Shown piece by piece: positions 11,092 to 19,348 of a stretch of DNA of 45,000 nt. This DNA comes from Mesostigma viride (taxonomy: Eukaryota > Streptophyta > Mesostigmatophyceae > Mesostigmatales > Mesostigmataceae). The notes under the pieces were generated by a model. It worked only from the letters and a program-made list of their open reading frames with translations, ran no database searches and was not told where the DNA came from. How positions within the stretch are numbered: position 1 is the first letter of the stretch; each line of letters begins with the position of its first letter. The position numbers and the translations under genes are program-made. Location of the stretch: positions 1 through 45,000 of the forward strand of contig RPFO01001091.1 of NCBI GenBank assembly GCA_009746045.1. Direction: 5' to 3'.

Positions 11092-14000
11092 GGCTTTCGG
11101 TGCCGCGGGATTAAGAGGCGAAAAAAATCAGCTGCCGTCTGACCAAAGTCTGATGGCGCGATCGGGGCGGGGGGCCGTTTCCGACGGTTCGCGTCCCTTG
11201 TCCAATGACGACCGGGAGCCTGCACTTCGCGGTCTCTGGAGCGACAAGTACATCGAGAACAAGGGGTACAAAATTGCCAATGACATCTTTCCTATCATGG
11301 CGGAACGCGTGAAAGCAAACAACCACAGGACGCCAGAGATGAGCGCGGAGGTTCTGTCTTGCGCAGCTTCAAGACTAAATGCCATGGTGGCGGAGAGCAA
11401 CGGCATTAAGAAGAGGAAGAACTGTGACGGCGGGCTTCCTGAAAATTGGGCGGAATCTCTTCGGGATAACATCAAGAAGGCTTTTGGCGACTTGGGAACA
11501 TCTGAGAAGGATCGTGGGCTTAGGTGGGCCTTGTGTGGACTTGTTACGAAGGCAATGGAGGGCGTCCCGGACAGGATTGTGGAGCGCGCGTTCGGGATTG
11601 ACAGGCGCTTTGTCGCAACTGTTCGGGGTCACAGGGATGGAATGGAAGAAGGGGAGGACGACCTTTTGATGAGTGCGCCAGAGAGGAGGAGGAGGAAAGA
11701 CGAGCTTCCGACGGAAGTCATTGCCCTGATACAAGCGTGCTGGAGGGATGATAACTTGACGCGGGCGTCTCCGAACATGAAGGATGTTCATTGTGAATGG
11801 ACCAGAAAGGATTACAAACATACACTAGCGTTTTCGGAGGGTGCGCGCTACTATACTGTCTCCAAGTCGAAGATTTACGAAGTGTTCATTTCCCGCCATC
11901 CGGAGTTGAAGCCACCGCGGCGGATGGACAGTAGGGAGGGGGGGGGGGGGAGGGAGAGGAGGGTGTGAGGGGGGGAAATCAGGTGATTTTGGAGACGGAG
12001 GCAGGGATGTCAATGCTACGCACGAATCAGAAGAGCACAGTTCATGTGGGATACACTACTTTTTGCAAGCATATGCCCGCATGCGTCAAGGGGCGGTGGA
12101 AAATGCGGAACTTGTGCGCATGCCAGCACCACACTACCATGCAGTCCATGGTTGGGGGGTTGGCCAAATTTCGTGCAACTTTTCATGCCAGATGCGAGTG
12201 CGGACCTGAATGCCACGCGTGCGATCATGGTAGCCAGCTCGACGTGGGGTCGTCCGTGCCCACATGTTCCATTTTCAAAGCCACTCACACGACAGAGTGG
12301 GTGAACAAGTTTACTTGTGAGGTGGAGGGGATGAGGGAGGGGGGAGGTTCGAGGTCGTCTGTGGGGTCGTCGCGGCCGCAGGTTCAGCCTTTTCAGGGCG
12401 AACTTGAGGATCTGCCCATGCATGGGAGGGTGCTGGACGACGAGGAAGGGGTGCCCGATCATGACCTGGGCGAGGAGTTGGGGGTTTGCTCGATCCGGCG
12501 TAAGGCTTGTGTGTTGGGCACTTGCCTGGCTCCCAAGTGTGGAATTCGGAACTTCATGTTATGCGAACGGGAGGAGGCTTCCAACCACCTGATTTCATGG
12601 ACCAGATACGAGATGCAGGATGTGCCGCCGGGTGCGGTTCTTGGGCCAGAGGTAATTTTTAGTGGAGTGGTTGCGCCCCAAGGCGTTTCTTTTGCAATGT
12701 TTCCTGAAGTTCTTGGGCCAGAGGTAATTTTTAGTGGAGTGGTTGCGCCCCAAGGCGTTTCTTTTTCAATTTTTCCTGAGGTCCTGTCTTTTTTCTTTCT
12801 ACAGGTCATTGGTGGGTCGAAGTTGATGTCTTTTCTGTATGTGCACACTGCGCATATGCAGGACGACTGTGACGAGATCGCAAAGGCTGGTGGGCAGCGA
12901 TTGACGCAAGTCGACGTCAAGTCCACACCAACGGAGCTAAAGGAGGCAATTGTGGACAAGTGGCCGGACTTCATCCAGCATTGCTTCAACGCGTGGTGGC
13001 AAGCGGACGCCTCCAAGGAATGTCTCTCAAGGATGCGGGTGGGGGACCTTGTATGCCACACAGATTACGCCGAGAACTACCAGTCTTACACCTATCACAA
13101 TCTCCAAGCACAGTATTGGCATCCAGTCACATTCGTCCTTATGCCCTGGATCGTGCGCTACTTGGATCCAGCGTCGGGAAAGGTCGTGAGAAGGGAGTTT
13201 CACTTCATCGGACAGGGCGGAATGAAAAGGGACGGGCGGGCCCTCCGTTTTGCTATCCTCAAAATCCTGGCGACACTACGGTCAGAAGGGGTAGAGGTGA
13301 AGCGCTTCATTGGGTGGTCGGACAATTGCTCCATGCAGTTCAAGTCAAGGAATGTGATCGCGGAAGTGGCCCGGCTGCTGACGGAGGATCCGCACCTGGA
13401 GTCATTTGAGTGGAATTACTTTGGGGAGCAGCACGGAAAGGGGGAGGTGGATGGAGCTGGTGGGACTGTGAAGTGCATGTTGAGGAGGTGGCACATCAGG
13501 GAAGAGAACCAGGACAAACAGACGGCCGCCCAGTTGGTGGAGAATCTGGCGTCGGGGGCGGTGGGCGGGACCACAACGACCAGGCGTAACTTCTTCGAGT
13601 TCCCCGAGGTAATTAAGTGTACAGTCCTCGTTCAGGGAATAGTTACGCCGGCCGTCGTTTCTAGGGCGTTCTTGGAGTCCTGGCGATCAGGAGTGCTTAA
13701 TAAAACACAACTAGCTCGATGGTCTCGTAACTTCAACTTTCCCTTGTGCAAATCTTGTCTTCGACGCGCAGGTGCTTCCTTACAGCCCAGGGCGCGGCGA
13801 AATCAAAGGAGTGAAGAAGGCGCACTGGTGGCGCATGGACAAGTCGAATGTGACGCGCTTAATGCTGCGCCAGTATTCCTGCTATTGTGGCGGTGCGTGC
13901 GCCGAGGAAAGGTGGTGGGATTGTCGAAAGGAGTGGACCGACATGGACGGCTGGAATGTGGGAGGTGCTCGGATGAAGCTCCACAAACTGGGGGAGCCAG

Positions 14001-14503
14001 TGCAAAGGAACCCAAACGGACAAGGGGGGCACGCAGGGACGCGACTGAACAGACTACAGGCAGAGAGGACGATGATGGGAAGGAGACTGAAGCTGCGAGA
14101 CATTTTTGCCGTCGAGTCCTACTCTGGTGATGAGTCCCACGATCCAGATCATCCATATTGGCTAGCGGAAGTCTTGCAGGAGCCTTATCAGGTGGCCGCT
14201 ACTTTCGTGAGGCGAGTGGCCGACAGAAACGGCAAGGTCGATAGGGAGTTGTTCCGTAAGGGACAATGGGTGGTGGGGGTGCGCTACTGGGACAGATTTC
14301 CGGGTATGGCGACGATGTTCAAAATGGACGCCGATGCGCAAGCTGAACAGCCAAACTTGGTCAATTGCTACCTGTGCATGGACGCGGGGTTCGAACACAC
14401 CATTGTTGTCAACCCAGCTAACAATCGCCAGGCCATCTTGACCATTCCGACAGACGTCGAGAAACGGCTCACGAACTTGGCCAAGAAGAGACCTGTTGAG
14501 TAG
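11092..14503 (+). CDS. Split gene for a transposase-like protein (RNase H-like core suspected)
   Basis: Three coding blocks read as one protein. Block 1 (about 11092-11940, first ATG 11153) is basic and ends in a PELKPPRRM-like stretch. Block 2 starts near 11965 in the next frame, across a G-run at 11937-11950, and carries CxC and CC-rich motifs (near 12110 and 12190), then HTDYAENY (13060), GWSDNCSMQFKSRN (13315) and GEQHGKGEVDGAGGTVK (13425). Block 3 (13772-14503) has Cys pairs and a C-terminal YWLAEV...VGVRYWDR region resembling a Tudor/BAH-type fold. The DYAENY / SDN..QFK / HGKG..DG..G order matches, from memory, a widespread and poorly described eukaryotic repeat-associated family; aspartates in the first two motifs could be catalytic. 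Two in-frame phase-0 introns are removed. The true start is uncertain and the 5' exon may lie upstream. The frame change at 11940 may be a missing base. Confidence 0.6.
12652..12804 (+). other. Intron with 72 bp internal tandem duplication
   Basis: Exon end CCAGAG, donor GTAATTTTTAG at 12652, pyrimidine-rich tract and acceptor CTACAG ending at 12804. It is 153 nt long, phase 0 and without in-frame stops, so retaining it adds 51 residues. A 72 bp unit starting at 12637 is duplicated at 12709 and brings a second donor (12724). Each copy has GTTGCGCCCCAAGGCGTTTC (12670, 12742), a CGCC-CCAA-GGCG hairpin. Confidence 0.65.
13609..13771 (+). other. Phase-0 intron
   Basis: Exon end CCCGAG, donor GTAATTAAG at 13609 and acceptor CGCGCAG ending at 13771. 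It joins two blocks lying in different frames (163 nt, not a multiple of three), which supports real splicing. It contains GTTACGCCGGCCGTCGTTTC at 13642, the same motif as in the upstream 229 bp array. Confidence 0.7.
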
Positions 14504-15529
14504 GCCAGCTCGCCCGGGCTTGGTTGGACGAGGTGGACAGCCTTGAGAGCACGTGCTTCGTTGTGAGCACTTGCCTTTCAGCCGTGATTTGCAAACGAGT
14601 TCCTTGTCCTGAATTGTAAAGCTCGATTCATGCTCTTTTAAGGAAGTGTATAATATTATCCAGATCATGTATATATTTAGATCTAGACCTGAGTTCAAAT
14701 AACATTTCTTAGAGGGCTGAGATGCGCGAGGTCCAGCATACATGTATATATCCATGGAGACATGTTACAAACTCAAATGTTTCATTGTACGTACCACTAG
14801 CTCGTCGACGGGGGTATCCCATGTAATGTATGATTTATGAATTAATTAATCGCTTAATTGTACAATTTAAATGGATCATGAACTTGTCAAGTGGCCTAAT
14901 TTGGTTTATTTGGTTCATCATTTATTGATGTCAATCATTCTTAATTGAATCTCGAGCAATAGCAATCATGAAGCACATCCTAATCATGTGATTCGCATAA
15001 TGAGAATAGGCAACAAGTGCTAAGTACTTTGAGGAATGCGGGGTTGGTCAGGTTATTATAGAGCTAGAGCTACAAACGGCACATATATTGCAAACTTTGC
15101 GCTCCAGGCATGGAATTTCAAAAGTACCAAAATTGGAGCAGTAGATGTTGGGGACGCCCTGTTTCCCTTGCATGCAGGCAATCTACCTAACACAACCATG
15201 GCGCACACATTGGCCAGCCCAGCATGGCGGGGAGGGCACCTGCGGACACAGATTTTGTAGGCTCTGAGCCCTCATCACATCGCTGTAGCACTGGACAGTC
15301 TCCTGCGGTAAATTTCTAGAAAGTCGTCCATTAATTTCAGCAATGATCGCTGGGACAGCCCTACGCGGATGTTATACTGCATTTGTAAGATGCTTGTGGC
15401 TGTGCATCTTGCCCGCCACCCTCGGACTGTGATTGAGTGCACTTCTCCTTCATGTGTTTTGTCAGTACAGTTTGTCATGCTAATGTAATGCAGAAAACCG
15501 CAATTCAGGCAGCAAGGTAGCAGCCATGT
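14504..15529. other. Spacer without recognisable gene
   Basis: AT-rich sequence downstream of the transposase-like gene. Short ORFs only, none recognisable. I see no repeat above background. Confidence 0.5.
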
Positions 15530-15532
15530 TGA

Positions 15533-15560
15533 TTTTGATGATGATGATGATGATGATGAC
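15533..15560. repeat. (GAT)n microsatellite
   Basis: Eight or so GAT triplets in a row. Confidence 0.9.
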
Positions 15561-15639
15561 TTGGTTTAGGTGGTCTTTTGAACTTGTTGATTTTAATGAA
15601 ATAAGTTTACCTGTGCGTGGTGTTGATTTGTCAGTTTGC

Positions 15640-15950
15640 TACGCCTTTGGTTGTCATGTTAACGTTTGTCATGTTAACATTTGTGGACATTTTGTCATGT
15701 TAACAATTTTTTTGGCCTTCGTTTGTTAACGTACGTCTTGACATTTCTTGACACATCACCTTGGTTTGTCAGTGTATTGACATTTTTTTCCGTGTTGATA
15801 TGTTGATATTTCAAAGATTGTCAAGGTTTTGTCAACCTTTCAACATTCTGTCAAGGTTTGTCAAGCCTTTGATGTTATCATGTCAAGCTTTTGTCAAGTT
15901 CTGTCAAGGTTTGTCAAGGTCATGTCAGTTGATATGTCAAGAATCTATAT
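15640..15950. repeat. Dense TTGTCAAG / GTTAAC short-motif array
   Basis: About 300 bp in which TTGTCAAG, TGTCAA and GTTAAC-type words recur every 10-25 bp without a fixed period. A smaller cluster of the same word in both orientations lies at 28829-28865, on the other side of element 1. The cause is unknown; subterminal motifs of a DNA transposon are one possibility. Confidence 0.6.
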
Positions 15951-16039
15951 TACTAATTTGGCAATGTAAGGTAATCCGACACTATTCAGGGCATCACCGA
16001 GTACGCGGCCAATCCAGAAGGGGCGGACTGACTGACCAC

Positions 16040-16044
16040 CAATC
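16040..16044. repeat. Target site duplication (left) of element 1
   Basis: CAATC directly before the 5' LTR; the same five bases follow the 3' LTR at 28539-28543. Confidence 0.9.
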
Positions 16045-16615
16045 TGTTACGTCGCGTAACAATTCGTTGTAGTTACGGACGTAAATTAGGTCCTTGGCCT
16101 CGGTTGTTCCTAGGTTACGTGCAGTTCTAGTTTGGACATGATTGTCCCCGTAACAGTACTGTGGTATAGTGGGTGCCTTTGGGCGCCGCGCCGCGTACTA
16201 TATTAGTGGTCCTTATCCTTTTGTAGAATGTAGTGGACAGGCGTGCATCTGTGCACCTGCTTGTGTTTCTGTGTTTCTGCAGGCGAGGGCCAGGTCGGCC
16301 CGAGCCTGTTGGACCGTTGGTGACCATTTATGCACGTTCCACTCCTTGTGTGGTCACTCGGCGTGTGTTAAATGAATTAACACATATAGGCTTGGGTCAC
16401 GGCAGTGTAGTTGTGTTTCCTTCCTCTTTTCCTGGAGTAAACGGGTTTGATTAAATGGCCTATGGCGTATTACAGTAGTACATATGTAAATGCATTGAGA
16501 TCTGGTTCGTCTCGGTCGTCTTTCGCTAGGGGTGTAAATAGAAGCAGCCTCACTAGTTTAGGTAGTATCAGGACAGGTAGAGGTAGAGGTGGTGGCCGAG
16601 GCTTGCGGCGTAACA
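16045..16615 (+). repeat. 5' LTR of element 1
   Basis: 571 bp, TG...CA ends with a 7 bp terminal inverted repeat TGTTACG/CGTAACA. The first 17 bases, TGTTACGTCGCGTAACA, form their own hairpin. A weak TATA-like TACTATATTAG lies at about 16196. An RG-rich reading frame (ATG at 16465) crosses the 3' end of the LTR into the leader. Confidence 0.95.
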
Positions 16616-16616
16616 A

Positions 16617-16628
16617 TGGACTCGGAGG
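16617..16628 (+). promoter_or_regulatory. Candidate primer binding site / short first exon
   Basis: TGGACTCGGAGG starts one base after the LTR, where a tRNA primer should pair; I do not recognise the tRNA. The same bases form ATGGACTCGGAG (16616-16627) directly followed by GTAAGT, a strong splice donor. Element 2 has the equivalent layout at 32435-32446. Confidence 0.5.
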
Positions 16629-17143
16629 TAAGTTTAGATAGAGAGCGAGACGACGATCCTTTGCAACATACGTCATGGAATCAACCCTTCCGCGGCTGGG
16701 AAAAAGAAGACGACACCTACTTGACAGGTAATGGGCGGGTCGCCGTCAAGCTAGGAGGATAGTGCTGCCTGATTCAGGACACGCCCTGCCTAGACGTTAG
16801 ACCTGCTCGAAGCGGAAAATCCTTTCGTATATAGCTCCTGTTCCTCGTCCTGTTTCCTTAGAAAGATGGTTTACTGCCGTAGACAGTTGCTGGTTTTGGT
16901 TCGACGATAGAGAGACGGCTAGCGTCTCGTAGATTACCCTTTTTCTGCATCTTGCCTGCTTTGTATTTAGACGACCCTTCGCCGGACGCAGAATTCTTGA
17001 AACCGGATACTTACGACCACCTGGCGCTGGAAACATCGTCCCTACGTGCGTCGTCAATCTGGTTCGGTTTCAGACACCCGAGATAAGTCGCCTTCTCCTC
17101 GTTCTCCTCATTTGACTGCTCAAGACCTACCAGGTGCGTTACC
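16629..17143 (+). other. Element 1 leader
   Basis: Untranslated leader between LTR and first ORF. Donor- and acceptor-like sites are present (GTAAGT at 16628, GACAG/GTAATG near 16729, CTACCAG ending 17133, 10 nt before the ORF ATG). No long ORF. Confidence 0.45.
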
Positions 17144-17536
17144 ATGAGCCAACGGCGATCTTTTACTGCTCCTTCCCATTCTTCTAGCGATAATAGTCTA
17201 GCTAAATATTACGTAGTGATTACGCCTCAATGGTCCTCCATTTTCCTTTCTTGGTCCGACGCTAGGAAGATCGTTCAGAATCGTGTATATAACGTAATTA
17301 GGTATAAGAAATTTATGTCCTTTGAAGAAGCTCAGCAGTTCCTTATAGATCATAGCCAAACAGATTTAGGCCTGCATGTACGCCCTATTCCTCATGGTCG
17401 CCCTCCAGTAGAAGCTCTAGTCTTTGCTACCCCTCCTTCTTCTCCCCCTAAACGGGCTGCATCTGCATCTGCTTCAGATACTCCTCTCACTTTGGAGTTT
17501 GGTTCCCTATCCATTACTGTTGTTAAAAAGGATTGA
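17144..17536 (+). CDS. Small extra retrotransposon protein with RNase H1-type hybrid-binding (viroplasmin-like) domain
   Basis: 130 residues, start ACCATGAGC. Residues about 20-70 fit the N-terminal hybrid-binding domain of RNase H1, also known as the caulimovirus viroplasmin domain: YYVV at 22-25, an aromatic/aliphatic run into LSW at 35-37, a Val-rich stretch, YKKF at 54-57 and EEA at 61-63, followed by FL. In RNase H1 this small alpha/beta domain binds RNA/DNA hybrids. The tail (about 75-130) is Pro/Ser/Ala-rich and low complexity. There is no RNase H catalytic domain, so this is a stand-alone binder. It sits between leader and gag; without the TTAA-flanked insert it would end only about 90 nt before the gag ATG. 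Element 2 has no equivalent: its leader is about 170 nt. A role in handling the reverse-transcription hybrid is inference. Confidence 0.6.
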   Translation: MSQRRSFTAPSHSSSDNSLAKYYVVITPQWSSIFLSWSDARKIVQNRVYNVIRYKKFMSFEEAQQFLIDHSQTDLGLHVRPIPHGRPPVEALVFATPPSSPPKRAASASASDTPLTLEFGSLSITVVKKD

Positions 17537-17621
17537 TTTTAATTTTGTTCCTGCTGCATACCTTCAAGGTTTTTCCTTTTTCCTTTGTTGCTTTCTTCTA
17601 GATTCCTATTCCTTTACGTAA

Positions 17622-19346
17622 TTAACTCGTCGTCTGTCTCTGGTCCTCTACGGAGGACTGAGTTGAACTCAGTCCTCTCTAGAGGACCGAGTTTTTGGGT
17701 TTCGTAGAAAATTCGCCCCGGTCAGAATGTTTGACAAAAAAATTCTCTCAAAATTTATTCAAATACTACGTGAAAAGATCTTTCTTGGACATATTTTTGG
17801 GATTTTTTTGGATTTTGTATGAGCGGCTAAATGTACGGTCAAAGTACAGGTGGTAAGGGTACTTTTCCACGTGAAACGCGAGTTCCGGAAATGCACGACC
17901 TAGCCATGGCGGCTCGCGCCCATGCATGCAGTTTACGTTTGCGGACGAGTTATCTGTCCAAACTCAGGAAATAGATTTAATATGCCCTAAAGATGATAAA
18001 AATCAATTTTTAGCTCGCGGGATGCGATTTACCCGGTGTCGGCACTGTTCTTGCTGGAAAAAACTGCGATAAGGCAGGTCGACGGAATTGATGACTGCGC
18101 TTGCTTTCCGGCGCAATTTCAATGGCTGATAGGTTTCTTTCTACATTGTAACATGCATTGTATTAGAATAAATTGAGTGACAGTATAGATTTGATGATTT
18201 CGACCATTCTGTCACGTCATGGCCTATGTGCCGCAAAGTGCCACTTTTGCGGGCACCGCCTGGGCCAAGGTAACGCCAGCCGTGCCAGGTAAAGCCGGAT
18301 AATCGTTGCCTCTTCGTTTCTTGATGTTCGTACATGAGTTTAAGCTTGCGAGGCGTTGTCAGGTTCAAGTCTTGATGCTCTTTCTTGACCGTTGCCTGCC
18401 CCTCTCTAAAACCCCCTTTTCAGATGATGTTATCAGGCATTTGCCTTAACCCAGTGTAGTTGTGCAGGGTTTTAGGAGCTGTGCAGGTTTAAACACCTTC
18501 ATAGATGTTAGTTATTCTTTTGCTACGTTCATACTGCATGATTGTGTGGCCACGGGCTGCGTCAAGGGTGCATTCAAGCTTTTACGGGTGAGTGAAAAGT
18601 CTTGGTGACAAACCACTGCCATCATGTGCCGGCAACTATGTTGGCCACATCATGGCAAGGCAAAACAGTTATAGCCATATCTATTGTTGTTAGAAACAAA
18701 GGAAATATGCTTAACCTACCCATTATATTGGTGGTTGACACTTATAATGTAACCCTTGGTTGGTAGGTATCCAAGCCCATTCCCTACATGCATGCATAGG
18801 CTCTCACTACATGATAAGGTATGATATACCTGAAGTATGATGATGCAAGTGTGTTGTCCTGTAATGCTTGAAGGGAAATGAGTTGATTGGGGTGGTTGGT
18901 GGCCACGGTGGTGTAGTATGACCGCACTTACATGCTAGCAAAGTTAGCAAAAGCCCCATTCCTCTCCTGAGGACTGAGAGTTTTTTAATTGTTTCAGGCA
19001 GTTGCAGTGGCCAAATCGAGCCCAGTTTTTTGCCACGTTTCAAGAACTATATTGTTTACATGCCTATATTTTTTCTTCATGCACCAGGATTTGATTGAAT
19101 TTTTTCCACTCGTTCTTATCCCGAAAAATGCAAATTCGCGAGGGGTGCCCAACGTCCGCGTAATTTTCAGGTGTCCGGGTCAAGTTTTCACATATGCAGT
19201 ATTTTTGCCAACAAAATGACATCTAGTACACCCCTGATCCACATCAAAACATTTGGGATGGACCCCCCACCTAGTCGCTACACGCGGTTGAAAGTTGTCA
19301 ACTCAGTCCTCCTGTGAGGACTGAGTTGGGACAGACGACGAGTTAA
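17622..19346. mobile_element. TTAA-flanked non-autonomous DNA transposon inside element 1
   Basis: TTAA at 17622-17625 and at 19343-19346 flank inverted ends CTCGTCGTCTGTC / GACAGACGACGAG (13 bp, perfect, excluding TTAA). Just inside both ends lie further inverted copies of ACTCAGTCCTC / GAGGACTGAGT. The 1.7 kb interior has no long ORF, so it would need a transposase from elsewhere. TTAA duplication is typical of piggyBac and Kolobok elements; I cannot tell which. Removing it joins the end of the small ORF's 3' side to AG-ATG of gag, so it landed immediately in front of the gag start codon. Confidence 0.8.
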
Positions 19347-19348
19347 AG

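Noticed and set aside
16127-16454. Short ORFs inside the LTRs of element 1
   Set aside because: Identical in both LTRs because the LTRs are identical; no motif or start context. Only the RG-rich frame at 16465 was kept as a weak observation.
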